A stretch of DNA of 40,603 nucleotides from the NCBI GenBank assembly GCA_013003215.1, contig JABDKD010000207.1:1-40603 (forward strand), written 5' to 3'. The notes beneath the pieces were generated by a model. The model was not told the DNA's origin. It saw nothing but the letters and a program-made list of their open reading frames with translations, and searched no databases. Shown here piece by piece: positions 1 to 7,593 of the stretch (position 1 is its first letter; each line of letters opens with the position of its first letter). The position numbers were made by a program, and so were the translations under genes. The stretch is from Pyrinomonadaceae bacterium. GTDB lineage: Bacteria; Acidobacteriota; Blastocatellia; Pyrinomonadales; Pyrinomonadaceae.

Positions 1-986
1 ACAACGACCTTGGCAACTGATGAATCAGTTGAGACGGAAGCGATCTCGGTCGGCGTCAGAACATAGAAATACGCGAAATGTATTATCACGTAAAGTACCA
101 TTATCAGTATCGTTCCACCGATCAGCGCGATCGGCAGATTTCTCTGCGGGTTCTTCACTTCGCCGGCAACCAATGCCAGGTTGTTCCAACCATCATAGCC
201 CCAAAGCGCACCTAACATTGCTGCCGCGAACCCGGCAAGGAAAGAATACTGAGCCGACCCGTATTTAACTCCTTCCGCAACACCCTCGCAGGTCCCTCCG
301 TCGTTCAAAAATGAGAAGTTTCCAAAGTTTCCGCCGGTAACAAAGATGAAAGCCCCTATCGCGACCATCGCGATCAAACCTATTTTGACGACGGTCAGGG
401 CTTTTGCCACCTGCCCGCTTACCGAAACATGCGCACAGTTCAGGGTCGTGAAAATCACGATCATCAGGACCGCTACTATCTGAAGCGTCGTCAGTTCGTA
501 AGAAAAAAGAAGTGAGGCTTCCTGTGATTCCGAGAGCTTCGCAATCGTGTTTACTGAAAACGGATCAGAAAAGAAATTGAGCTTGAGCAGCACACGCTTA
601 AGGGCACCGTCCAAAAAGTCGTTCAACCCTATAGCAAATACAACCGCAACGGCCGCCTGCGAGCCGGTCTTTGCGATAAAGATCTGCATCCAACCATAAA
701 GAAAGCTCGTTATCTTCCCGTAGGCGTCGCGGAGATAAACATATTCTCCGCCGGCACGCGGCTTCATCGCAGTGAGTTCCGCGTAAGTTAATGCACCTGC
801 TAGACTTAGAAGACCGGCAAAGACCCATGCGGCCATGACCCATCCCGGCGAACCGACGTTGCACGTCATGACCCGCGCCTTTAGAAAAACACCGGTCCCG
901 ATCACGTTTCCGAGAATAATCGCAATCGCCGCGGTCAGCCCCAGCCCGCGAATTAGTCCGCTATGGTTGTTGGATTCAGCCGTCAT
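1..986 (-). CDS. APC-family amino acid permease (3' end beyond window)
   Basis: The minus-strand frame opens with ATG at 986 and stays open to base 1, so about 328 N-terminal residues are visible and the C-terminus is missing. The protein is strongly hydrophobic. Its first membrane segment carries the glycine-rich helix-break typical of amino acid/polyamine/organocation permeases (ILGNVIGTGVF, about residues 24-34), where substrate backbone is bound in characterised relatives. A second family signature follows (YAELTAMKPRAGGEYVYL, about residues 72-89), and further on WGYDGWNN and EVKNPQRNLP are also typical of the LAT/APC branch. The likely role is amino acid uptake or exchange across the inner membrane; the substrate cannot be read from sequence. 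No strong Shine-Dalgarno precedes the start. It diverges from pabB across a gap of about 90 bp. Family confidence is high. Confidence 0.9.
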   Translation of the reverse strand, partial: MTAESNNHSGLIRGLGLTAAIAIILGNVIGTGVFLKARVMTCNVGSPGWVMAAWVFAGLLSLAGALTYAELTAMKPRAGGEYVYLRDAYGKITSFLYGWMQIFIAKTGSQAAVAVVFAIGLNDFLDGALKRVLLKLNFFSDPFSVNTIAKLSESQEASLLFSYELTTLQIVAVLMIVIFTTLNCAHVSVSGQVAKALTVVKIGLIAMVAIGAFIFVTGGNFGNFSFLNDGGTCEGVAEGVKYGSAQYSFLAGFAAAMLGALWGYDGWNNLALVAGEVKNPQRNLPIALIGGTILIMVLYVIIHFAYFYVLTPTEIASVSTDSSVAKVV

Positions 987-1075
987 AATTATCTTTTTTC
1001 AATCGGTAGGATGCCGCAATTCTACGCTATCGGAACCCATAATGAAAAGTCCTTTAGCGTGATAGTATCTGTTCC

Positions 1076-2359
1076 GTGAATGCGGGAAATATTACATCTG
1101 ACGGGCTCATTAACGCGCTTCTGGATACAGCAAAGAATGAGCCGGTTTCAATCCTTGACAGCTGCGGGGTCGGCCATTTGGGCTCTCACCGGTTGATAGC
1201 TGGAATCAAACCGTTCGAAACGCATAACCTCAATTCTGAGGAACCAAGCTTTGTTCTCGAAGAATTTGAGAAGATTTGCTCGGTTCCGGAAACGGCGCAT
1301 GTGTTTACGATCTCGTACGATTTTGGAAACAAACTCCAGGGAATCGATGCCCCCGGCCATGAATTCGAACCCGACATACATGTCCAGAGTTTCAGGTCGC
1401 TGATTGTGTACGACTATGAATCGAATGAGACGTTAGTCGAGGGTGATCAATCCAGCGCCGAACTATTGATCGAATCCTTGATGAACAAGCGTGAGTCGGA
1501 ACCGCCCCCCCAAATATCGCGAGTTTCCAGGCCTCGGTCCAATTTCACAAAAGAGGAATATGTTCGTGCGGTCATGGCCATTCAGGACGAGATCCGCAAA
1601 GGCTACACCTACCAGACTAATCTTACCCAGCAGTTCAGATCTGAATGTGATCGTTCCCCCCATCATGTGTTCAAGTACTTACGCAAGTCACATCCCGCCG
1701 CCTTTTCTTCTTTTATTACTCGAGAAGAGGATACCGTTGTAAGCATCTCGCCGGAACGGTTTTTTAGTATTGAAGGTTTTGAGGATTCGAGAATCATACG
1801 GTCCTCGCCTATTAAGGGCACACGACGAAGAGGCTCGAATCCCCACGAAGACCGGCTGTTAAAGGCCGAACTCGCTTCAAGCGAAAAGGACCGTGCTGAA
1901 AACACTATGATCGTCGATTTGATTCGGAACGATCTTGGCCGCGTTTGCCAGTTCGGCTCTGTTGATGTCGAAGATCTTTGCGCTATCGAGGAACACCCGA
2001 GCCTTTTCCACATGGTCTCGACCGTGAGCGGGACTCTGCGACAGGACATTGGCATTTCTGACGTATTAGCGGCTGTATTTCCATGCGGATCAATCACCGG
2101 CTGTCCGAAGCTCAGTACCATGAAGCTTATCGCTGAGCTCGAAAAGGTTCCGCGAGGACTTTCCATGGGAGCGATCGGATACAAGGATTTCAACGGAAAC
2201 TTTGATTTGAACGTTGCGATCCGGACCATGGTTTTTCGTGGCCGGTCAGTAAGTTTCAATGTCGGTGGCGGCGTCGTAATCGACAGCGACCCCGTAGATG
2301 AATACGAAGAAAGCCTCTTGAAGGCGAAAGCAATACTTGCAGCATTGAGCGAGAATTAA
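1076..2359 (+). CDS. pabB: Aminodeoxychorismate synthase component I (PabB-like)
   Basis: This is a chorismate-utilising enzyme of 427 residues. It is expected to convert chorismate plus ammonia to 4-amino-4-deoxychorismate, a p-aminobenzoate/folate precursor. The chorismate-binding domain fills residues of about 155-425 and shows YQTNLTQ (179-185), PIKGTRRRG (245-253), KDRAENTMIVDLIRND (271-286) and GSITGCPK. The lysine at 247 in PIKGT is the residue that marks PabB; anthranilate synthase TrpE normally has alanine there, so PabB is favoured. The start is GTG at 1076. No ribosome site precedes it, and TAGTAT lies at 1063-1068, so the mRNA could be nearly leaderless. folP, the later folate step, is about 3.5 kb downstream. 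No glutaminase partner (PabA) is in the window. Confidence 0.88.
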   Translation: MNAGNITSDGLINALLDTAKNEPVSILDSCGVGHLGSHRLIAGIKPFETHNLNSEEPSFVLEEFEKICSVPETAHVFTISYDFGNKLQGIDAPGHEFEPDIHVQSFRSLIVYDYESNETLVEGDQSSAELLIESLMNKRESEPPPQISRVSRPRSNFTKEEYVRAVMAIQDEIRKGYTYQTNLTQQFRSECDRSPHHVFKYLRKSHPAAFSSFITREEDTVVSISPERFFSIEGFEDSRIIRSSPIKGTRRRGSNPHEDRLLKAELASSEKDRAENTMIVDLIRNDLGRVCQFGSVDVEDLCAIEEHPSLFHMVSTVSGTLRQDIGISDVLAAVFPCGSITGCPKLSTMKLIAELEKVPRGLSMGAIGYKDFNGNFDLNVAIRTMVFRGRSVSFNVGGGVVIDSDPVDEYEESLLKAKAILAALSEN

Positions 2360-2416
2360 GTCCACGGAACATTTCCACCGATTTGGTGTCAAAGAACCAG
2401 AATAGGGGGAAATTGT

Positions 2417-2860
2417 ATGAATCGACCGGATATAAACGTCACACCGCTTATCGATGTATTGCTCGTGCTCCTGATTATCTTTATAGTGGTAAGCCCCTTG
2501 AAACCGACTCACATTGAAACCAAGATCCCAACCCGGCATGCAGACATGAACATTCCCGTTGCGCCTGACACTCTTGTCGTTGGAATTCGTCCAGACCGAT
2601 CCCTGACTCTGAATAACGACCGGACCTACGATTCTGAAAACAGGCTTCAAACACTGAGCAAAGATCTCGAAAACATCTTCAAGACCAGGGGAGTTGCTGA
2701 AGATTCCGAACAAGTGTCCGGCAGAGGAGAGTTTCGACGAACTGTATTCGTTAAAGCGCCCAAGAGCCTTCCGTACGGTGCTGTCGTTGAGGTAATCGAC
2801 GCAGTCAAGATTGGAGGTGCACAGCCCGTCAGCCTTCAGATCGATGATCTGGAAAACTAA
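2417..2860 (+). CDS. ExbD/TolR-family biopolymer transport protein
   Basis: A protein of 147 residues with the ExbD/TolR plan: a short cytoplasmic N-terminus, one membrane helix (about residues 12-29) and a periplasmic domain. The diagnostic stretch is DINVTPLIDVLLVLLIIFIV, in which the Asp of LIDVLLVLL corresponds to the proton-channel aspartate of ExbD and TolR. Such proteins work with an ExbB/TolQ partner to couple the proton gradient to a TonB or TolA protein. No ExbB/TolQ is encoded in this window, so the partner must be elsewhere. A purine-rich ribosome site (AGGGGGAAA) precedes ATG 2417. The gene lies 57 bp after pabB and may be co-transcribed with it. Family assignment is firm; TonB-type versus Tol-type role is undecided. 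Confidence 0.88.
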   Translation: MNRPDINVTPLIDVLLVLLIIFIVVSPLKPTHIETKIPTRHADMNIPVAPDTLVVGIRPDRSLTLNNDRTYDSENRLQTLSKDLENIFKTRGVAEDSEQVSGRGEFRRTVFVKAPKSLPYGAVVEVIDAVKIGGAQPVSLQIDDLEN

Positions 2861-2935
2861 TTCAACAAAAAATCAATCATACCTATCGGCGACGGTGTTA
2901 ACTTATTATTCGCGGTTATTCCGACATTTAAGCTG

Positions 2936-2944
2936 TGCTATACT
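2936..2944 (+). promoter_or_regulatory. Extended -10 promoter for the J-domain gene
   Basis: TGCTATACT at 2936-2944 fits an extended -10 element (TGn plus TATACT). The matching -35 position at 2916-2921 (TTATTC, spacer 17) is poor, as is usual for extended -10 promoters. Transcription would begin near 2951, giving a leader of about 50 nt before ATG 3003. Confidence 0.42.
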
Positions 2945-3002
2945 TCCCCTGTCCGCGCCCGCGGCCCTCACCGTCCAGAACGGTTCCAAATCAAAGAACG
3001 TG

Positions 3003-3806
3003 ATGGTGAATTACTACAAGATTCTTAATGTCTCGCCAGATGCGTCAACTGCGCAGATTAAGTCCGCGTACCGGCGGCTTGCGCGCCAGAAACATCCGGA
3101 CCTCAACAAGGGTGATGAAAAGCTGGCACGCGAATTCTCAAAAATTGCTGACGCGTATACTATCCTTGCAAACCCAAGAGAAAGAGCAGTTTATGACCGC
3201 AAACGGCTGCGGGCCAGCTTCAATCATGTAGATTCGGTGTTCGATTCGGACAACCCTCATGCAAGGCGTGCCAAGCAGATGGCGTACGAGCGCCGTTATA
3301 ACGCGATTATCGACCGAATGATCGCAGACGAGCGAAATGAGTCGATGGCACTCCAGCGGATCGTGTTTCCGATTGTCGCTTTGTTTATCTCCACGGTCTT
3401 CGTTGCGATATTCAAACCCTTGTTTTTCTCTAACTCGAATGTTTTCGGGAAGTTAGCGGTGGTCGTTTTGTTTGTTGCCGGCACAACACATCTTTTGCGA
3501 AGAATTCATGACGGGATGGAGAGGTACACGTATTCTCCGTTAAGCGTTCATGACTCGATCCTTGGCGATCCTGATGTCGAATCAAAGCCATTCTCCAGGC
3601 TTGCAGCAATCACGTTTATTCTTGCAGGAATCGCGGTAAGTCTGGTGATAGGACTATTGATAGGAAATTTTCTTGGAATGATGAACCGGGCGATGATGCC
3701 GGGACTCCACTCAGAAACTCTGAGGCTTGAGTTCCTTTTGTATCCCCCGATTGTCGTCCTGCTCGTCGATGGAATGCACTCATTCTTTGCAAAATTCGAG
3801 TACTAA
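3003..3806 (+). CDS. Membrane-anchored J-domain (DnaJ-like) protein
   Basis: ATG 3003 gives 267 residues. The frame is open upstream into exbD, but the J-domain begins right after this ATG, which fixes the start. Residues of about 3-65 form a complete J-domain: YYKILNVSPDAS, the helix II basic face (AYRRLARQK), the essential HPD tripeptide and YDRKR. The J-domain would stimulate the ATPase of a DnaK-type Hsp70. There is no Gly/Phe region, zinc finger or DnaJ C-terminal domain. Instead the rest holds about four hydrophobic segments (IVFPIVALFISTVFVAIF; KLAVVVLFVAGTTHLL; ITFILAGIAVSLVIGLLIG; LYPPIVVLLVDGM). It therefore looks like a class C J-protein that recruits Hsp70 to the inner membrane. 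The client is unknown. Confidence 0.85.
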   Translation: MVNYYKILNVSPDASTAQIKSAYRRLARQKHPDLNKGDEKLAREFSKIADAYTILANPRERAVYDRKRLRASFNHVDSVFDSDNPHARRAKQMAYERRYNAIIDRMIADERNESMALQRIVFPIVALFISTVFVAIFKPLFFSNSNVFGKLAVVVLFVAGTTHLLRRIHDGMERYTYSPLSVHDSILGDPDVESKPFSRLAAITFILAGIAVSLVIGLLIGNFLGMMNRAMMPGLHSETLRLEFLLYPPIVVLLVDGMHSFFAKFEY

Positions 3807-3858
3807 AGCGGAATGCGCGCCGGGCCGTCTTTCGAGTGTTTCAAAGCTGAATTCGTGC

Positions 3859-3887
3859 TTGACACCATTAACCTGACCAAATATAAT
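3859..3887 (+). promoter_or_regulatory. Consensus sigma-70 promoter of rpsT
   Basis: A perfect TTGACA (3859-3864) is separated by exactly 17 bp from a perfect TATAAT (3882-3887). Transcription should start near 3894, leaving a leader of about 39 nt with GGAG placed 4 nt before the rpsT ATG. This is the strongest promoter match in the window, as expected for a ribosomal protein gene. Confidence 0.9.
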
Positions 3888-3932
3888 TTGGAGTTTCTCT
3901 GATGAAGAAAATTACAGAGATATTGGAGTTAT

Positions 3933-4196
3933 ATGGCTAATCACAAATCAGCTAAGAAGAGAATACGGCAAAATGTAAAGCGCCGGGCTAACAATAGAAG
4001 TAACAGAAGCCGTTTGAGAACGGAAATCAGTAAACTGCGTGAGGCAATTGAGTCGAATGACAAGCAACGCAGTGTTGAACAGCTTGAGCCAACAATTTCG
4101 TTGATCGATAAAATGGTCAACAAGCGAATTCTTCACCGAAATACCGCAGCACGTTATAAGTCGCGCTTAACTCGTCATGTCAACGCGCTTGCGTAA
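3933..4196 (+). CDS. rpsT: 30S ribosomal protein S20
   Basis: A small, very basic, all-helical protein of 87 residues. It begins MANHKSAKKRIRQNVKRR, the S20 signature, and contains RLRTEISKLREAIE. The C-terminal half has the usual S20 pattern of a dimer-like helical hairpin (INKMVNKR-type region followed by NTAARYKSRLTRHV). It binds 16S rRNA near the bottom of the 30S subunit and is needed for normal 30S assembly. Length is normal for the family. It is monocistronic here, with its own consensus promoter 70 bp upstream and an intrinsic terminator directly after the stop. It converges on the holA end of the next operon. Confidence 0.97.
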   Translation: MANHKSAKKRIRQNVKRRANNRSNRSRLRTEISKLREAIESNDKQRSVEQLEPTISLIDKMVNKRILHRNTAARYKSRLTRHVNALA

Positions 4197-4223
4197 GGCG
4201 GATTACCTTCTCCTTTGAAACTT

Positions 4224-4259
4224 GGAAGCGGATTACGAGCAGATCCGCTTCCTATTTTT
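4224..4259 (+). terminator. Intrinsic terminator of rpsT
   Basis: A perfect 10-bp stem (GGAAGCGGAT at 4224-4233 with ATCCGCTTCC at 4243-4252) and a 9-nt loop are followed by TATTTTT. The opposite strand lacks a U-tract after the stem, so it should work only for rpsT. Confidence 0.9.
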
Positions 4260-4263
4260 GTGC

Positions 4264-5289
4264 TTAGGCGAGTGAAAGCTCGCATACGAGCATTTCGATT
4301 TGAAGCCTCGGTGTCCCCACGGATGTCTTGATCGCGAGATCGGTTTCCGCAATGCGCTTTAGGACCCTTTCAAGCCGCGCCTGGTCCGCTCTTCGCGCCG
4401 CGGCCAGCAGCCTGTCCGGCCGGCCTCGAAGTCCCATCTCGGAAACGACCTGTCCCCTGTCAAAACCCTTATTCATCAATTCCTTGGCGATAAACAGCTG
4501 CCGGAAGTTGTATGACAGAAGTCCAAGCAGCATCAGCGGTTCCGCACCGTCGTCCAGAATCTTCCTCATCGCGGCAATCGCCGCTTCCCTTCGACCCGCG
4601 ACTAGGTGATCGGTCAGCTCGAAATTTGAATGGATTCTAGTGTGCTTTACGAGTCGCTCGACCAAATCCGGGGTAATAACGGTCTCCGGCAAAGCCGCCG
4701 TCGCCAACTTCTGAATCTCAATCTCAAGCTTTCCGGCGTCATCACCGACCAGGCCTACAATTCTGTTTATCGTCCGCTCATCGGCTTCTGCACCCGATTC
4801 ACGTAGCTTCATATGCACCCATTTTCCTACTTCACCCGTGGTCAAGGGTTTGAATTCAACCGTGATCGCAGTTTTTTGAAAAAGCTTGGATAGCTTCAAA
4901 CGACGATCGAATTCGTCGGCAACAAATACAACGACAGAGGAATCACTGGGATTTCCCAGATACTGTTCCAGAACCTCCCCTGCATTGTCCTTAAGGCTGG
5001 ACCTGTGAGGATTTCCCGAAAGAAAAAACTCGGTTATCGTGATTACCCTTCTCTCGTCTCCAATCGGCAACTGCTCAGCCGACGCCAGTGCCTCCACAAG
5101 AGGCACATCATTGAGGCTAAAAACAGCCTCGTTGAACTCCCTAAGCTCAGAATTCTTTATAGCAAAATCCGCAATAGTCTTCGCAGCTAAGCCACGCAGG
5201 TATGTCTCCGGGCCATAGAGTAAATAGACCCCCGCCAGGGGCTCAGTCTTGAGATGTTTTCGGAGTGCTGCCTTTTGAAGAATCGCCAC
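4264..5289 (-). CDS. holA: DNA polymerase III subunit delta
   Basis: The protein has 341 residues, the usual HolA length. It is the clamp-loader subunit that opens the beta sliding clamp. The N-terminal P-loop-like domain lacks a functional Walker A, as in all delta subunits; the opening LAGVYLLYGPETYLRGLAAKTI is typical. The middle has RLVGDDAGKLEIEIQKL-type sequence (GDDAGKLEIEIQKLA) and the C-terminal collar helices include LMLLGLLSYNFRQLFIAKEL. The start is GTG at 5289, which shares its first base with the lptE stop codon (TAGTG), so the two are translationally coupled. The lptE-holA order matches the conserved arrangement in Proteobacteria. It is the last gene of the minus-strand folate/envelope operon. 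Confidence 0.93.
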   Translation of the reverse strand: MAILQKAALRKHLKTEPLAGVYLLYGPETYLRGLAAKTIADFAIKNSELREFNEAVFSLNDVPLVEALASAEQLPIGDERRVITITEFFLSGNPHRSSLKDNAGEVLEQYLGNPSDSSVVVFVADEFDRRLKLSKLFQKTAITVEFKPLTTGEVGKWVHMKLRESGAEADERTINRIVGLVGDDAGKLEIEIQKLATAALPETVITPDLVERLVKHTRIHSNFELTDHLVAGRREAAIAAMRKILDDGAEPLMLLGLLSYNFRQLFIAKELMNKGFDRGQVVSEMGLRGRPDRLLAAARRADQARLERVLKRIAETDLAIKTSVGTPRLQIEMLVCELSLA

Positions 5290-5846
5290 TACTTACCTTT
5301 TTTCTTTCTTACCCCGATTCCATTCGTAATCGTTGAAACTACCGACTCCGCAAAGGCTCTCGCCATACGTTCGACCGCAGGATCTTCTTCGTTAAAGAAT
5401 GAACGGGGGTCTTCACTGAACTCAAATGAATCGCGAAAAACGAAATTCTGATTATCGTAGATAACCTTGTTTCGTTTTAGGTCCACGACCGTGACCGCCG
5501 AGGTGATCGTAACCTCGTAAACCCTTGCACGGCCCTCGCGGTCAAGTAATACGCCTGAAAAGCTGAAGTTTCTGATATTCCCTTCTATGGCCGCATCAGC
5601 TCCGTCACGCGAGCCCTGGACCTTCAAACCGCGCCCCCGCTTTATAACCTCTTTAATCATCGCGTCTGTGAACCTCGACGCGACCCGGTAACGTGCTCCG
5701 CGCGCCTCAAACTGGAACGCAGGAACCGCCACAGTCTTAATATGCTTTGGCAATCCACTGTTCGTTACAGGCTTGTAGCAATCGGTAGCACCCAGCGCAA
5801 AAACCACAACCAACACGAGCACGTGAATCTTGATCAACTTCATCAT
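5289..5846 (-). CDS. lptE: LptE-like LPS-assembly protein
   Basis: The protein has 185 residues with a hydrophobic N-terminal export segment (about 8-20) and an LptE-type core beginning GLPKHIKTVAVPAFQFEARG. In the family LptE is an outer-membrane lipoprotein that plugs and helps assemble the LptD translocon for lipopolysaccharide. The segments DAAIEGNIRNFSFSG and a paired-strand region with a C-terminal helix (ERMARAFAESVVSTI) fit. The candidate lipidation cysteine (C23) sits in GATDC with Asp at -1, which is not a normal lipobox. The start has two consecutive ATGs; the first overlaps the folP stop by 4 nt (ATGA). The position next to holA supports the assignment. Sequence identity in this family is always low, so the call rests partly on context. 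Confidence 0.75.
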   Translation of the reverse strand: MMKLIKIHVLVLVVVFALGATDCYKPVTNSGLPKHIKTVAVPAFQFEARGARYRVASRFTDAMIKEVIKRGRGLKVQGSRDGADAAIEGNIRNFSFSGVLLDREGRARVYEVTITSAVTVVDLKRNKVIYDNQNFVFRDSFEFSEDPRSFFNEEDPAVERMARAFAESVVSTITNGIGVRKKKGK

Positions 5847-6715
5847 TCAATACCTATCGACGTTAGCACTTTTAGTGCCTGAACGGTTTCTGACACATCG
5901 TGAACACGCAAAATATCTGCACCGGCCGCAACAGCTGCGATACCTGCTGCAAGGCTCCCCGGAAGCCTTTTCTCCGGATTATTTTCACCCGAGATCAATC
6001 CAATGAACGACTTTCGGGACACACCGACCAACATTGGAAACCGTTGAAACCGAACCTTGATCTCACGCAGTTGCCGAAGCAACCGCAAGCTCTGCTCGAG
6101 GGTCTTGCTAAATCCGATTCCGATATCGAGGCAAATCCTATCCTTGTCGATTCCGGCGCTTTCTGCAATTGAAAGACTTCGCTCGAACCCGGCGGATACC
6201 TCATCGATGATGTCCAACGAATGATCCTTCTCGTGCATTGTTTCGAAATTGCCTTTCAGATGCATCAACACGAGCCCGGCACCTGATTCCGCGACTACTT
6301 CAGCCATATCAGCATCAAAAGTCAGCCCTGAAACGTCGTTTATGATCGATGCTCCGGCCTTAACTGCCTCCTTAGCAACCTCTGCTTTGGAAGTATCAAT
6401 AGAAACCGGAGTATCAGTCTCTTGGCGGAGCTTTTCAATCAAAGGAACGACCCTGTCGATCTCGTCCGCCGTGGTGATTCTCTTACTGCCGGGTCTTGTC
6501 GATTCGCCCCCAACGTCTATTATCCCGGCTCCCTGTTCCGCCAACTCCAAGCCCCTTGCAAGTGCAGCGTCGAACCCGTAATACTTTCCTCCGTCCGAGA
6601 AACTGTCCGGAGTGGTATTTAGGATTCCCATCACCAATGGACCCTGCGAGTAATCAATCGAGGATCCCCGAATGCTCCAGTATTTCGTCTGCACCGGCTT
6701 TGTTTCTTCGCTCAA
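5843..6715 (-). CDS. folP: Dihydropteroate synthase
   Basis: The protein has 290 residues and is a TIM-barrel folate enzyme joining 6-hydroxymethyl-dihydropterin diphosphate to p-aminobenzoate. It is the target of sulfonamides. Visible signatures are MGILNTTPDSFSDGG (loop 1), GAGIIDVGGESTRPGS (loop 2), PVSIDTSKAEVA, INDVSGL, the MHLKGNFETMH pterin-site loop and VGVSRKSFIG. Near the C-terminus come GSLAAGIAAVAAGADILRVH and HDV. The start is TTG at 6715, overlapping the preceding stop by 4 nt (TTGA). An internal ATG exists only at the MGILN strand, which would delete the first barrel strand, so TTG is preferred. The next gene, lptE, overlaps by 4 nt. PabB, which supplies its substrate, is encoded nearby on the other strand. 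Confidence 0.96.
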   Translation of the reverse strand: MSEETKPVQTKYWSIRGSSIDYSQGPLVMGILNTTPDSFSDGGKYYGFDAALARGLELAEQGAGIIDVGGESTRPGSKRITTADEIDRVVPLIEKLRQETDTPVSIDTSKAEVAKEAVKAGASIINDVSGLTFDADMAEVVAESGAGLVLMHLKGNFETMHEKDHSLDIIDEVSAGFERSLSIAESAGIDKDRICLDIGIGFSKTLEQSLRLLRQLREIKVRFQRFPMLVGVSRKSFIGLISGENNPEKRLPGSLAAGIAAVAAGADILRVHDVSETVQALKVLTSIGIE

Positions 6716-7518
6716 GCTTCCGTCACCTTGCCGTATTTGGATAAAGCATTCTGAACACTCATGATCGGCGCTTCCAGCCTTCCATCAGCCAATTCTTCCG
6801 CGGCTTCCATGTCGAGGTTATGGATATCGTATTTCTCGCCTTTTAGATCAAGCATTATTACGTCAAATGTGTAGGCCGGGCGATTTCCCGCGATAAACCA
6901 ATGAACGTTATTCCGGTCATCCGAGATTGATGAAAAATCACCTGCTTTAATTACCTTATCGACGGTCTTATTCAGCACAAGCGAAGAATTCGTTTTTGAG
7001 ATCTTATCGTACTGCCTCAATCTAAATTCACCGTCGAGCGTCAAATGCCCCGATGCCATATTGGAATGGCCATGCGGAATGATGGCCCTTCGGGGATTCA
7101 TTCCAAATACCTTCTTAACAAAAACAGTATCTTCAGGCAGTCCGTTGATCTTCGGAAACACCACTTTCTTAGTTGCGACACCCAAATCGGGCAACGGAAG
7201 GTCCTTTATCAGCCGTTCGAAGTCGATAAACCTAAGAATATCCTCTAGTTCAATCTTCCCGTACAGGTCAGCCAGTTGGTCCTGCCATTCGGTCAAGGTA
7301 AGTTCATCTTTGTCGAGATCGGAACAGAAACTGTTCAGATGAAAAGCCCACTTGTTGATTTCATAAACCGCGGGAGCGGCAACGATCTTGTTGGTCTCAC
7401 TCAACAGCGGCTCTTGCTTATCCGTGCACGACAGAATTGTTTCCGCCAGCAGCACCACTGCTGCGGTCTTAAAGGCCTTCCCGAAAAAATCCCTTCGTTG
7501 AATGCGACCACCGTCCAT
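6712..7518 (-). CDS. Tat-type lipoprotein, possible cupin fold; function unknown
   Basis: The protein has 268 residues and I do not recognise a named family. The N-terminus has a twin-arginine motif (RRDFFGKAF, from residue 8), a hydrophobic stretch and a lipobox-like ILSC with Cys at 31, so export by Tat followed by lipidation is predicted. The middle has PHGHSNMASGH (148-158) followed by a DGEFRLRQYD strand, and later NNVHWFIAGN with His 206. Clustered histidines in a beta-rich context resemble a metal-binding cupin, which would also explain Tat export of a folded metalloprotein. The match to the formal cupin motifs is loose. The gene follows the ftsH terminator and overlaps folP by 4 nt, heading the folP-lptE-holA operon. 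A role in the envelope is an inference. Confidence 0.7.
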   Translation of the reverse strand: MDGGRIQRRDFFGKAFKTAAVVLLAETILSCTDKQEPLLSETNKIVAAPAVYEINKWAFHLNSFCSDLDKDELTLTEWQDQLADLYGKIELEDILRFIDFERLIKDLPLPDLGVATKKVVFPKINGLPEDTVFVKKVFGMNPRRAIIPHGHSNMASGHLTLDGEFRLRQYDKISKTNSSLVLNKTVDKVIKAGDFSSISDDRNNVHWFIAGNRPAYTFDVIMLDLKGEKYDIHNLDMEAAEELADGRLEAPIMSVQNALSKYGKVTEA

Positions 7519-7535
7519 TGTGCGTAAATACTAAC

Positions 7536-7568
7536 AAAAAGACGGCGGTGCAAAAAGATGCACCGCCG
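7536..7568 (-). terminator. Intrinsic terminator of ftsH
   Basis: A 10-bp perfect stem (CGGCGGTGCA at 7543-7552 with TGCACCGCCG at 7559-7568) and a 6-nt loop are followed on the minus strand by TCTTTTTG. It lies between ftsH and the downstream lipoprotein gene and separates the two units. Confidence 0.9.
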
Positions 7569-7593
7569 CCCGTTAAACTATTATGTAGAAACC

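Noticed and set aside
598-864. An 88-codon minus-strand frame
   Set aside because: It overlaps the permease on the same strand in another frame; the permease frame has the APC signatures.
1663-2259. A 198-codon minus-strand frame inside pabB
   Set aside because: No family signature; it lies entirely within the chorismate-binding domain of pabB.
2811-3002. N-terminal extension of the J-domain gene into exbD
   Set aside because: The extension has no J-domain homology and overlaps exbD; a promoter lies inside it at 2936-2944, so the start is placed at 3003.
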